Origin: a virus
Direction: 5' to 3' (one strand)
Virus record (IMG/VR): IMGVR_UViG_3300009526_001106
Location: 1 to 26,372 of that record
Length of the DNA: 26,372 bases
The position numbers and the translations under genes were made by a program. Below the pieces are notes generated by a model. That model did not search any database. It saw nothing but the letters and a program-made list of their open reading frames with translations, and was not told the origin of the DNA. This document shows, piece after piece, positions 1-8,014 of this stretch (within the stretch, counting starts at the first letter, position 1; each line of letters opens with the position of its first letter).

Positions 1-351
1 ACAGTTGTAATCACAGGCACAACTGTGGTGAACGGTGTGTCAGCAAATATTGACGGCAATTACACAATACAGGCGGCAGAATTTCCAGCAGAATCTCCAA
101 ACTTTGTGAGTTTCACAATCAATCTGGATACTTCAGCGGCAGGGTGGGGCAGTGCTACTTGTACAGTTGGTACAGTAGAAAGAACTCCAGTTGTGGGTGC
201 CGCAAACAAACAGGTGTTAGAAGAGCTATCTAATGCATCAAACGTAACAGGATCGATCACTTTTGCTCCTACAAGAAAATTATTACAATTTGGTGTTAAT
301 GGCGGTGCTTGGCAATTTGATAGAGAAATAACACTAACATTAACTTCGTAG
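1..351 (+). CDS. Phage virion/tail structural protein, 5'-truncated
   Basis: The reading frame is open from the first base and ends at a TAA at 349-351. The gene therefore starts upstream of the window, and the GTG at 25 is not a credible start. The visible C-terminal part is rich in Thr, Val, Ala, Ser and Asn, with alternating hydrophobic residues typical of beta-structured tail or baseplate proteins (for example FVSFTINLDT and EITLTLTS). No catalytic motif is visible. The next gene is a fibre-like protein whose late-promoter-like box begins 5 nt after this stop. The structural role is inferred from composition and neighbours; the exact virion part cannot be named. Confidence 0.6.
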   Translation, partial: TVVITGTTVVNGVSANIDGNYTIQAAEFPAESPNFVSFTINLDTSAAGWGSATCTVGTVERTPVVGAANKQVLEELSNASNVTGSITFAPTRKLLQFGVNGGAWQFDREITLTLTS

Positions 352-355
352 GAAC

Positions 356-363
356 GATAAATA
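356..363 (+). promoter_or_regulatory. T4-type late promoter-like box (GATAAATA)
   Basis: GATAAATA differs from the T4 late consensus TATAAATA at one base. It sits in the 30-nt gap between two structural genes, 18 nt before the ATG at 382, and is followed by a ribosome-binding-like AAAGGG at 373-377. T4-type late promoters have no -35 box, and none is visible here. Position and match make it a good candidate for late transcription of the fibre gene. Confidence 0.5.
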
Positions 364-381
364 TAAGAAACAAAGGGTATT

Positions 382-1860
382 ATGGCATATATTGTTAACA
401 AATTTGATGGAACACTGATAGCAACTGTAGAAGACGGTACTATTGACAACACAACTAATCTACGTTTTATAGGTAAAAATTATGCTGGATACGGCGAAAT
501 CCAAAATGAAAACTTTTTACACCTATTAGAAAACTTTGCTAGTGGTAGTCAACCAAGTCGTCCTATGGGTGGACAAATATGGTTTGATACATCTTTAAGT
601 AAATTAAAGTTTTATGATGGAACAAAATTCAGAACAACAGGCGGTGCTGAAGTTAGTGCCACTGCACCAGTAGGATTAACCACTGGTGATTTTTGGTGGG
701 ACACAGCAAACAGTCAATTGTATGCTTGGGACGGAACAAGTTTTGTTCTTGTAGGTCCACAAGGTACAGGTAGCACAGTTACTCAATTTGTTTCAAGACA
801 GATTAGAGATAATTTAAATGCCAACCAACTCATTATTGAAGGTAAAATTAATAATGATACTGTGATGTTATTCAGTTCAGCAGAATTCACAATAGGTACA
901 ACAGATCCATCTAACCAAATTACAGGATTCGATGTTGTTAAAAAAGGTATTACATTAGTAAACACACAGTCAACAACAAATGGTGTTACATCTACAGATC
1001 ATAGATATTGGGGTACTTCATCCAACTCAGATAGATTGGGTGGATTTTTAGCCTCAGACTTTATTAGATCAGGAGCAAGTGCTTTTTCTAGTATTGTAAG
1101 ATTTGGTGATGTAGGATTCACTGTTGGAGATTCAAATGATTTAAAAGTTTCAATAGAGAATGGTACAGAAGGATCTATTGCCAATGAAATAGGCAGTAAA
1201 ATTTCTTTAAAAGTTAATGATAGTGGTACTGTTAATGAAATCGCTTTTGTAAATGCAGACGGTATTCTTCCAGGTACTGGTAATAAAAATTTAGGAATAG
1301 TAACAGACAAGTGGTACGAAGTACATGCAAACTATTTTAAAGGGTTGGCAGACAGTGCTTCAGGTATAGACTTTGGTGCAACAACATATTTAGGTTCTAC
1401 AAATGCTGTAAACAACACCACAGCATTGAGAGATGCATCAGGAGAAATCACAGCCAGTGTGTTCAATGGTAGAGCAACACAGGCTTCTTATGCTGACTTG
1501 GCTGAGATTTACTCAACAGATAAAGAATACGAAGTTGGAACAGTAATGGCAATTGGCGGTGACGCAGAAACAACAGCATTCTTTGATGGTGGTCCATTTG
1601 GTGGCAATGTGTTTGGAGTTATATCAGGCAATCCTGGTTTCTTAATGAACAAAGACGCTGAAGGACAAGCAATTGCTTTTGTTGGACGTGTGCCAGTTAA
1701 AGTTACAGGTGCAGTTGAAAAAGGTGAAAAAATTTATGCGGCAGATTTAGGTTTAGGTACTACAACCAAAAAAGGACAATTGGTTGGTTTTGCATTAGAA
1801 TCAAATTCAGATACATCCACAAAACTGGTTGAGGTAGCACTACGCCTAATAAATAGTTAG
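382..1860 (+). CDS. Tail-fibre-like virion protein with WDT/DGT repeats
   Basis: A 492-residue protein of a type common in marine T4-like phages. The N-terminal ~125 residues carry two copies of a short module: GGQIWFDT...KFYDGTKF at about 63-83 and TGDFWWDT...YAWDGTSF at about 102-121. This module is typical of repeated fibre/virion proteins. The middle is beta-rich and Ser/Thr/Asn-rich. The C-terminal ~130 residues begin ASYADLAEIY, then carry VGTVMAIGG and a segment ending in GFALES. This resembles the C-terminal domain, sometimes chaperone-like or self-cleaving (peptidase G2-like), of other phage fibre proteins; that resemblance is from memory and unproven. The start is supported by AAAGGG just upstream and a late-promoter-like box. 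Confidence 0.8.
   Translation: MAYIVNKFDGTLIATVEDGTIDNTTNLRFIGKNYAGYGEIQNENFLHLLENFASGSQPSRPMGGQIWFDTSLSKLKFYDGTKFRTTGGAEVSATAPVGLTTGDFWWDTANSQLYAWDGTSFVLVGPQGTGSTVTQFVSRQIRDNLNANQLIIEGKINNDTVMLFSSAEFTIGTTDPSNQITGFDVVKKGITLVNTQSTTNGVTSTDHRYWGTSSNSDRLGGFLASDFIRSGASAFSSIVRFGDVGFTVGDSNDLKVSIENGTEGSIANEIGSKISLKVNDSGTVNEIAFVNADGILPGTGNKNLGIVTDKWYEVHANYFKGLADSASGIDFGATTYLGSTNAVNNTTALRDASGEITASVFNGRATQASYADLAEIYSTDKEYEVGTVMAIGGDAETTAFFDGGPFGGNVFGVISGNPGFLMNKDAEGQAIAFVGRVPVKVTGAVEKGEKIYAADLGLGTTTKKGQLVGFALESNSDTSTKLVEVALRLINS
1848..1855 (+). promoter_or_regulatory. Possible late promoter-like box (AATAAATA)
   Basis: AATAAATA lies in the last codons of the fibre gene, about 21 nt before the ATG at 1876. 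It differs from TATAAATA at the first base. The placement mirrors the box before the gene at 382. AT-rich sequence makes chance matches common, so support is modest. Confidence 0.3.
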
Positions 1861-1875
1861 TAGGAATAAAAATAA

Positions 1876-2745
1876 ATGGCTTTAGTAACAGCAAATAGAT
1901 TCAACACTTTAAGACAACAGATAGATAATGTGTTAGGAAATGGTTCAGGTGACACTGGTTATGGACAAACACTTACAACTCAGTCTGTACAAGTTGGCGA
2001 TTTGATCAACGCAACAAACATCAATAACTCATACGAAGATTTAAGAAAAGCATACAAACACCAAACTGGTGGCAATCCATCAACAAATGTAATTCAAGCA
2101 GTCAATCAAGGTGACTTGATCAAAGAAAATGATGGTGTTAGTTACACAGGTTGGGATCAATACGAAGCATTAGCGACAACAATCAGCACAAATAGATTAA
2201 CAGTTGATTCAACTCAACAAGTTGTTGAAACTGCTTTATCTAACACAAGAAGTTCGTGGAATGGAACAATTACTCTTATTGTGAACGTAAATTTTACATC
2301 TGCAGACGCTAGAAGATATTATTTTAACTCAGGTGGATATATTCAAATTTCATCCAGTACATCAGACAGCAGTTCAAAAGGTAGTTCTTGGAATTCAGTA
2401 ATGGGTGGAAATCTTAAATTTGGTGCTCATGCAACCACTCACACAGGAAACGGTACAGTGGATGGAGCGGCAATAGGAAATTTTGAATTAACAGGATCCT
2501 CACAAAGACTATTATCAAACTTTGATGCAGGTGGTGGAGCATATGCTCAAAACGATTATTATGTAGATGTAATTCAATCAAGTGCTACTCAAATCACATT
2601 CACAGTAACTTGGAGAGACGAATCAGGTGGTAATCCAGATGAAGATATTTCTAATTTAACATCTAACTTCTACACAGCAACAGCAATCACAGATGTAATT
2701 GGTACTGCACCAGGAGTTGTGCGTGGTTCTGGCGATAATTTCTAA
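1876..2745 (+). CDS. Phage virion structural protein
   Basis: A 289-residue protein opening MALVTANRFN, with an N-terminal helical region (NTLRQQIDNVLG, then LINATNINNSYEDLRKAYKH) and a beta-rich C-terminal ~190 residues full of Ser, Thr, Gly and Asn. No enzymatic motif is visible. Proteins of this kind sit beside fibre genes in marine T4-like phages and are usually annotated as virion structural proteins. The start is supported by AGGA at 1862-1865, 10 nt before the ATG. It is probably expressed late with the preceding gene and is the last structural gene before the accessory island. Confidence 0.7.
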   Translation: MALVTANRFNTLRQQIDNVLGNGSGDTGYGQTLTTQSVQVGDLINATNINNSYEDLRKAYKHQTGGNPSTNVIQAVNQGDLIKENDGVSYTGWDQYEALATTISTNRLTVDSTQQVVETALSNTRSSWNGTITLIVNVNFTSADARRYYFNSGGYIQISSSTSDSSSKGSSWNSVMGGNLKFGAHATTHTGNGTVDGAAIGNFELTGSSQRLLSNFDAGGGAYAQNDYYVDVIQSSATQITFTVTWRDESGGNPDEDISNLTSNFYTATAITDVIGTAPGVVRGSGDNF

Positions 2746-2752
2746 TCTATAG

Positions 2753-2781
2753 TTGACTTATATCCAAAAATCAAGTATAAT
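2753..2781 (+). promoter_or_regulatory. Sigma70-like promoter TTGACT-N17-TATAAT
   Basis: A -35 box TTGACT (2753-2758, 5 of 6 to consensus) and a perfect -10 box TATAAT (2776-2781) are separated by exactly 17 nt. They lie in the 48-nt gap after the last structural gene. The expected start of transcription is near 2788, giving a leader of only about 6 nt before the ATG at 2794. This is the best host-type promoter I see in the window. It would let the island genes be expressed independently of the late structural genes. Confidence 0.65.
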
Positions 2782-2795
2782 ATTTTTAATATTAT
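2777..2795. repeat. AT-only inverted repeat over -10 box and start codon
   Basis: ATAATATT at 2777-2784 and AATATTAT at 2788-2795 are perfect reverse complements around a TTT loop. The left arm overlaps the TATAAT box and the right arm includes the first two bases of the ATG at 2794. As DNA it could be an operator-like dyad. As RNA only the right arm would be transcribed from the predicted start, so an RNA hairpin is less likely. In such AT-rich DNA it may be coincidence. Confidence 0.35.
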
Positions 2796-3129
2796 GGATG
2801 AATCCTTATCAAAATCTTTGGAATACGCAGAGCGTCTAAGCACGTTCAACAATCAAATAAAACTGTTAAAAGAACAGTGTCTTGAGAATAATATCTTGTA
2901 CACTCAAGGACATCAATTTACCGTTGATCTCAATCTAATCAACTATTGTTTAACATTGATGAACATCAAAAAAACTAATGAAGCAATTTTTCTTGATGAT
3001 TACAAACTTCCGGTAAAAATTACAGACATCAACTCCTTTTACAACAATATTACTGACTTGTATCAACGTAATCTAAATCAGTACTTTGTGGAATACAATC
3101 AATTGGTGAAAGATAAAGGTGAGATCTAA
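2794..3129 (+). CDS. Hypothetical protein, 111 aa, first gene of the island
   Basis: I do not recognise this protein. It is mostly helical by appearance, with an N-terminal segment of about 35 residues that could be amphipathic (SLEYAERLSTFNNQIKLLKE) and a C-terminal helix-like segment (LYQRNLNQYFVEYNQL). No membrane segment or signal peptide is visible; the single Cys is in KEQCLEN. There is no Shine-Dalgarno sequence before the ATG, which fits the very short leader predicted from the promoter at 2753-2781. It ends 2 nt before the next gene. Its place after the fibre genes and before glycosyltransferase-like genes suggests an accessory role, but no function can be assigned. Confidence 0.6.
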   Translation: MDESLSKSLEYAERLSTFNNQIKLLKEQCLENNILYTQGHQFTVDLNLINYCLTLMNIKKTNEAIFLDDYKLPVKITDINSFYNNITDLYQRNLNQYFVEYNQLVKDKGEI

Positions 3130-3131
3130 TC

Positions 3132-3944
3132 ATGACCAAAGGAGTTTTGCTTTTTGCACACAACAACAGCACTGTGGATTATGTCAAACAGGCTAATTTT
3201 TGTGCAGGACAAATAAAGAAACATCTTGATTTGCCAGTGTGTTTGATTACGTCAGACAAATTCAATGAAGATCACAATAATTTTAATCATGTGATTGTGG
3301 TAAAAAAGCCAATCACTACTCAAACTAGAACATTCAATAATGCTACACAACGTTATGAAGATTTCTGGAACAACACTTCAAGACCCGATGCGTACTCTTT
3401 AACACCATATGATGAAACCATTGTGATGGACACAGACTATGTGGTAGCAAACAACAATCTTAACAAAGTGTTTGACAGCAAGGAAGACTTTTTAATTAAT
3501 TACAAAGCACAACACATAGACTTTGAATCCAGATACACTGAGGAAATGAAATACATAAGCGATACTGGTATCGAAATGTGTTGGGCCACAGTGTTTTATT
3601 TTAAGAAAACTGAAAGAACTAAAATTTTATTTGAATTAATTAATCATGTAAAAAATGAATGGGAATTTTATAGGTTCAAATATCAAATTATGAACACAAT
3701 TTACAGAAACGACTTTGCATTTGCTGTGGCAATTCATATGATTAATAATTTTGATAAAACCGATTGGCCCAAACAACTGCCTGGCAAACTGTTTTATACC
3801 ACAGACAAAGATAAGGTAAACTCGTACGTGGATAATAAATGGAGTTTTACATTTGAACGAGGAACGAAATGTCAAATAAAAGATATGAACATACACATAA
3901 TGAACAAAATAGGATTGAATAAAATTATAGATCAACATGAATAG
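3132..3944 (+). CDS. GT-A-like glycosyltransferase-family protein
   Basis: The protein opens with a beta-strand, GVLLFAHNN, then a helix and a second strand, PVCLITSD, as in nucleotide-sugar-binding GT-A folds. A DTD motif at residues 100-102 (TIVMDTDYVV) sits where the metal-binding DxD of these enzymes is expected. At 270 residues it is near the size of small GT-A enzymes. The start has GGTGAG about 9 nt upstream. It is a paralogue of the next gene: the two share the opening pattern, a central CLIT strand, and P(Y/F)D..IV.D.D. Sugar donor and acceptor cannot be read from sequence. It is cytoplasmic, with no signal peptide or membrane segment. The glycosyltransferase call is fold-level inference. 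Confidence 0.6.
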   Translation: MTKGVLLFAHNNSTVDYVKQANFCAGQIKKHLDLPVCLITSDKFNEDHNNFNHVIVVKKPITTQTRTFNNATQRYEDFWNNTSRPDAYSLTPYDETIVMDTDYVVANNNLNKVFDSKEDFLINYKAQHIDFESRYTEEMKYISDTGIEMCWATVFYFKKTERTKILFELINHVKNEWEFYRFKYQIMNTIYRNDFAFAVAIHMINNFDKTDWPKQLPGKLFYTTDKDKVNSYVDNKWSFTFERGTKCQIKDMNIHIMNKIGLNKIIDQHE

Positions 3945-4758
3945 AGGTTTTATATTATTTGTACAGAAGAACGATGTTTGTGATTATCTTAAACAAGCAG
4001 TCGCTTGTAGTTTAAGCATTAAAAAATTTATGCCCAACGAGCAAGTGTGTTTGATCACTGATATTGTTGTCCCTGAAAACTATCAAAAGCACTTTGATAT
4101 AATCAAAGACATACCCGGAGATGATCTAGCAGTCGACAGTGACTGGAAAGTTAATAATAGATGTAAAATTTATAATACCAGTCCATTTGACCAATCTATT
4201 GTGATAGATGTAGATATGCTGTTGTTGGAAAACATAGAACATTGGTGGAAACAGTTAAGCAACTATGAATTATATTATACCAATAAAGTAAAAACTTACA
4301 GAAATGATTGGGTAACAAGTGATTATTATAGAAAAGTCTTTGTGGAAAATTCATTACCTAATGTGTATTGTGGATTTCATTATTTTAAAAAATGCAAAAA
4401 CAACGAAGTATTTTTTAAATTATTAACAGATATAGTGATAAACTATGAACAATACAGCAAACGTTTCACAAAAAATAAAACACAGTCTTGGTGTAGTATG
4501 GATGTTGCTACTGCAATAGCAATTAAGTTGTTGGGTATACAACACAAAGTTTTCAGTAAACATAACAATTTAACATTTACTCACATGAAACCCAAAATAC
4601 AACACTATCAAAGTCAATTAAAGTTGTGGACTGAACAAATTGATTACAATCTTAATTCACAAAATGAATTATTTGTAGGCAATATTAAACAACACGGTTT
4701 GTTTCACTATGTGGAAGATAATTTTTTAACAGACAAGATGCTGGAGCAACTACAATGA
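3937..4758 (+). CDS. GT-A-like glycosyltransferase-family protein, paralogue of preceding gene
   Basis: A 273-residue protein with the same plan as the gene before it: an opening strand RGFILFVQ, a helix DYLKQAVACSLSIKKF, strand QVCLITD, and a DVD motif at residues 91-93 (SIVIDVDMLLL), the expected metal/nucleotide-sugar site. Later aromatic and Lys-rich segments (GFHYFKKCK, THMKPKIQHY) fit an acceptor-side half. It starts inside the previous gene with the 8-nt overlap ATGAATAG, which suggests coupled translation, and overlaps the next gene by ATGA. The pair probably arose by tandem duplication. Substrate unknown. Confidence 0.6.
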   Translation: MNRGFILFVQKNDVCDYLKQAVACSLSIKKFMPNEQVCLITDIVVPENYQKHFDIIKDIPGDDLAVDSDWKVNNRCKIYNTSPFDQSIVIDVDMLLLENIEHWWKQLSNYELYYTNKVKTYRNDWVTSDYYRKVFVENSLPNVYCGFHYFKKCKNNEVFFKLLTDIVINYEQYSKRFTKNKTQSWCSMDVATAIAIKLLGIQHKVFSKHNNLTFTHMKPKIQHYQSQLKLWTEQIDYNLNSQNELFVGNIKQHGLFHYVEDNFLTDKMLEQLQ

Positions 4759-5351
4759 ACATAAGACCGCCGCTAGAATTTGATGTAATACGTCCTGCAG
4801 TGAAATATTATTTTCATTTCAATCCAGAATCTAATGAAGTGCTTGGGTGTAGTGTGCAACAACAAGGACACAGTGTAGAAATTACAGAAGAACTAGCAAC
4901 ACAGGTTCAAAGCGGTTCAAAGCAACTATCAGATTATAGAGTAGTATTCAAAGACACCGAATATGTTGTCGAATCGCGGTATGTAGTAAACAACAAACTG
5001 CAAACTGATATAAAAACAGACAACCATACTAACAAAGTGGTTTACGAAATAGTAAAAAATGATAAAGATTCATGTGTTAGATTCAAACTGGATATGAAAA
5101 ATAAAAAATGGAACGTTAGTATAGATGATGATTTAAAAAATATAATACAAAACACAGTAAAACAAGACAATAATGTGTTTAAATTTTTTACTACACCACA
5201 ACACAACACAAGTGTTCCTGATTATTCCTTTGATGTAGACTTAAAGCAGTTATGCACTACTGGTGATATTCAATTTGAGCATAAATCTAATCAAACACCA
5301 AGATTGTTTTGTAGAAAAATTTACAATTATTCATATGAGGTAGCACAATGA
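4755..5351 (+). CDS. Hypothetical protein between two glycosyltransferase-like pairs
   Basis: I do not recognise this 198-residue protein. It opens MNIRPPLEFDVIRPAVKYYF and is rich in charged and amide residues with many short alternating strands (VSIDDDL, VVYEIVKND). This suggests a beta-rich, soluble protein. It has three scattered Cys and no enzyme motif or membrane segment. ATGA overlaps with the genes on both sides tie it to the glycosyltransferase-like genes. A structural or accessory protein that is itself a modification target is possible, but this is speculation. Confidence 0.55.
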   Translation: MNIRPPLEFDVIRPAVKYYFHFNPESNEVLGCSVQQQGHSVEITEELATQVQSGSKQLSDYRVVFKDTEYVVESRYVVNNKLQTDIKTDNHTNKVVYEIVKNDKDSCVRFKLDMKNKKWNVSIDDDLKNIIQNTVKQDNNVFKFFTTPQHNTSVPDYSFDVDLKQLCTTGDIQFEHKSNQTPRLFCRKIYNYSYEVAQ

Positions 5352-6256
5352 TTTTAAAGGTATCTGATATGGATTTTGTGTTTTTAAGTGTTGATGAACC
5401 CAATGCTGAAAAGAATTTTGCTAACTTAAAAAGAAAAATACCCTGGGCAAAACGTGTACACGGTGTTAAAGGCTTTGACACAGCACATAAAAAAGCGGCA
5501 GAAATATCTGAAACAGATAGATTTATCACAGTTGATGCTGACACACAAATACATGACAGTTTTTTGAATGTGATAGTTGACTTAAATTCGTTAGGACTAG
5601 ACAATACCTATCAATTTAGTTGGTGTGGAAATATTGATCTTAATGGATTAAGATACGGCAACGGCAGTTTAAAATGTTGGACAAAAGATTTTGTAAAAAA
5701 TATGAAGACACACGAGAATCATGATGGTGAAGCAGATAGCACAAACAAAAATGTAATAGAATTTTGTCATTTTCCAAATTACTATCAGTTTAATGAAAAT
5801 TATTCAACCAGTTACATAGATGGATCTGCATATCAATCCTGGAGAGCCGGATTCAGAGAAGGTGTTAAAATGAGTTTGGATAAAAATGTGCGACAAGCAC
5901 CAAAAGACTTGTGGTGGCAAAACTATCAAAGATTACTGGTATGGATGACAGTGGGTATGGATAATCCTTATGGTATTCATGCTATTCATGGAGCAAGAAC
6001 AGGTTGCTATCTCACAATGTGTACAGATTGGGATTTCAGTCAAGCAAACGAATATAGATATTTTGAAAAGTATTGGAAGTTTGAACTTCATGATGATGTT
6101 AAAGTTAATTTTTATCAAGACAGTATCGAACTAGGCAAAAAGATTACTGCTGAGCACGATATTGAATTACCTATTGAACCATTAACTGTGGAACAAAGTA
6201 AATTTTTTAAGAAAGTATACCTTAACACTCCAAGAATAATGAGGAAAACAATTTAA
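5348..6256 (+). CDS. Glycosyltransferase-like protein with VDAD motif
   Basis: A 302-residue protein. The segment from about residue 9 (DFVFLSVDEPNAEKNF) to VDADTQ at 62-67 resembles the nucleotide-sugar-binding half of GT-A enzymes, with DAD (63-65) as the DxD-type metal site. The middle holds SWCGNIDLNGLRYGNG and later W.AGFREGVKMS. These features are matched in the next gene (QSRNPINDLQYGYG and W.SAFRECVKLS), so the two are paralogues. The ATG at 5348 overlaps the previous stop by 4 nt. The next gene's start aligns with the internal ATG at 5369, so the true start could be either. Donor and acceptor are unknown. Confidence 0.6.
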   Translation: MILKVSDMDFVFLSVDEPNAEKNFANLKRKIPWAKRVHGVKGFDTAHKKAAEISETDRFITVDADTQIHDSFLNVIVDLNSLGLDNTYQFSWCGNIDLNGLRYGNGSLKCWTKDFVKNMKTHENHDGEADSTNKNVIEFCHFPNYYQFNENYSTSYIDGSAYQSWRAGFREGVKMSLDKNVRQAPKDLWWQNYQRLLVWMTVGMDNPYGIHAIHGARTGCYLTMCTDWDFSQANEYRYFEKYWKFELHDDVKVNFYQDSIELGKKITAEHDIELPIEPLTVEQSKFFKKVYLNTPRIMRKTI

Positions 6257-6945
6257 TGTACGATATTGTGTTTATAAGTTACAATGAAGCATTGGCGGAT
6301 CACAATTATAAAACATTGTGTGAACGTTTTCCTATTGCTCAACGAGTACAAGGAGTTAAAGGCATCCATCAAGCACATATTGAAGCGGCAAAAGTATCTG
6401 TCACAAAGATGTTTTGGGTAGTTGATGCTGATGCTCAGATAGTAGAAGATTTTAATTTCGATTATCAAGTAAATGAGTACAATTTAGAAACAGTTCATGT
6501 TTGGCAAAGTCGTAATCCTATTAATGATTTACAATACGGATACGGTGGAGTAAAATTATTGCCAAAGCAATTAACATTAGAAATGAACACAAACACAACA
6601 GACATGACAACCAGTATATCAAATAATTTTAAAGCAATAAAGCAAGTATCAAACATAACAGGTTTTAATTCAGACCCATTTAGTGCTTGGAAATCTGCTT
6701 TTAGAGAATGTGTTAAGTTAAGTTCTAAAGTAATAGATAGACAAGAGAACGATGAAACAGAGCACAGGCTAAACATTTGGTGTAGCAAAGGTGCGAATAG
6801 ACCTTATGGAGACTTTGCTATTGAAGGTGCAAAACAAGGTAGAAAGTTTGGAATAGAACACAAAGACAAACTGAATCTTATAAATGATTTTGATTGGTTA
6901 AAACAACAATTTAAGGAGACTTGCAGTGTCAGTGAATACTACTAG
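6256..6945 (+). CDS. Glycosyltransferase-like protein with VDAD motif, shorter paralogue
   Basis: A 229-residue paralogue of the preceding gene. It shares the opening strand (YDIVFISYNE), the RVQGVKG..QAH segment at about 30-41, DAD at 57-59, the N-(P/I)-x-D-L-x-YG motif, and a W.SAFRECVKLS helix followed by a segment ending G.A.EGA.QG. It is about 70 residues shorter, having lost material in the middle and at the C-terminus. Its ATG overlaps the previous TAA by one base (TAATG), so translation is probably coupled. The family-level call is inference from the strand-helix pattern and DxD-type motif. Confidence 0.6.
   Translation: MYDIVFISYNEALADHNYKTLCERFPIAQRVQGVKGIHQAHIEAAKVSVTKMFWVVDADAQIVEDFNFDYQVNEYNLETVHVWQSRNPINDLQYGYGGVKLLPKQLTLEMNTNTTDMTTSISNNFKAIKQVSNITGFNSDPFSAWKSAFRECVKLSSKVIDRQENDETEHRLNIWCSKGANRPYGDFAIEGAKQGRKFGIEHKDKLNLINDFDWLKQQFKETCSVSEYY
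6913..6918 (+). promoter_or_regulatory. Shine-Dalgarno deciding a GTG start
   Basis: AAGGAG lies 7 nt before the GTG at 6926 and inside the end of the previous gene. It is one of the clearest ribosome-binding sites in the window. It supports GTG, not a later ATG, as the start of the radical SAM gene. Confidence 0.7.
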
Positions 6946-8014
6946 AATACCTTTTGAAAATATAACACACGTTGGACAAAGTACCATGATGACTAAGGAC
7001 TTATTCAATGTGAGTTGGATCTTAGGTAGATTTTGTAATTATAATTGTTCATATTGTTGGCCTTATGCTCATAGTAAACAACTGGATCACCGACCACTTG
7101 AAGTTTACAAAAATACAATAACTGAGATTAAAAGACAAGCCAGGGCAAACGGGTTTAACAGTTTTCATTTTAGTTTTTCAGGAGGAGAACCAACAGCATA
7201 CAAAAGATTTTTACCTTTGATTGGACATTATGCTAATAATGACAGAGCAAAATACCAAAGTATACACATGACAACAAATTGTTCTCCTGGAATGAAATGG
7301 TGGAAAGTTTGGTTAACAGCAACAGAATCTCTTGTGCGTAGAAGTATTACAGCAAGTTATCATCATGAATTTGCTGATGAGAAGACATTTGGTGATAAGT
7401 TATTAATGCTACAAGAGAATGGAGTACATACTACAATTAATCAAGTAATGGTTCCTGAATTGTTTAACGAATTGTATGAAAGATGTGAAAGATTTAATCA
7501 ACGTGGAATAAATGTAACATTGAAACCTCAAAGTAATGAATCTGCTAGTGAAATTGTTAGTGGTTATTCAGAAGAACAAATCAAATTAATGCAACAAGGG
7601 TTTCCTTTAAAAAAACATGATGGGTCATCGATACAACAAATAACTATGATGGATTTTAAGAATAATGTTTATCACCTGGATCAAGCAGAAAGATTTAATG
7701 CATTTGACTTTAATAAATTTAAAGATTGGACTTGCAATGCTGGATATCAAAGTTGTATCATAAGAGAGCCAGGTGGAGAAGTAAAAAGAGCATACAGTTG
7801 TCATGATGAGCCGTTGGGCACTATTGATGAAGGATTTAATCTGTTTAAACAAGCAAAAAAATGTATTACACCAACCTGTGTAAGTTCTGCTGATAGCAAA
7901 ATACCTAAACACAGAGAAAAAGACTTTTTAGAACAGGTTCAAGTGGATGAAGAAATATCAGAAATTAGTAGAAAACAATCTAAGCAATTTAAAAAAGAAA
8001 GAACAAATGTATAA
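6926..8014 (+). CDS. Radical SAM protein with C-terminal SPASM-like cysteines
   Basis: The core carries C37-x3-C41-x2-C44 (GRFCNYNCSYCW), which binds the [4Fe-4S] cluster that cleaves S-adenosylmethionine, and SGGEP at 85-89, the SAM-contacting motif. The C-terminal third holds C270, C277, C292, C313 and C318 in a WxCNAG...C...C...C.PTC pattern, a SPASM/twitch-like auxiliary cluster region. SPASM proteins usually modify peptides or proteins by radical chemistry; some act on small molecules. The WxCNxG...C pattern recurs in the genes at 12872 and 13758, so the three are paralogues. The gene starts at GTG after a strong AAGGAG, overlapping the previous gene by 20 nt. Substrate unknown. Confidence 0.88.
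   Translation: MSVNTTRIPFENITHVGQSTMMTKDLFNVSWILGRFCNYNCSYCWPYAHSKQLDHRPLEVYKNTITEIKRQARANGFNSFHFSFSGGEPTAYKRFLPLIGHYANNDRAKYQSIHMTTNCSPGMKWWKVWLTATESLVRRSITASYHHEFADEKTFGDKLLMLQENGVHTTINQVMVPELFNELYERCERFNQRGINVTLKPQSNESASEIVSGYSEEQIKLMQQGFPLKKHDGSSIQQITMMDFKNNVYHLDQAERFNAFDFNKFKDWTCNAGYQSCIIREPGGEVKRAYSCHDEPLGTIDEGFNLFKQAKKCITPTCVSSADSKIPKHREKDFLEQVQVDEEISEISRKQSKQFKKERTNV

Noticed and set aside
60-452. Minus-strand open frame opposite the first structural gene
   Set aside because: It overlaps two better-supported plus-strand genes and the composition is that of an antisense frame. The truncated structural gene explains the region.
7947-8006. Upstream ATG giving a 20-residue N-terminal extension to the radical SAM/SPASM gene
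   Set aside because: It would overlap the previous gene by 68 nt and adds only low-complexity Lys-rich sequence. The ATG at 8007 gives the 8-nt overlap that recurs in the window.
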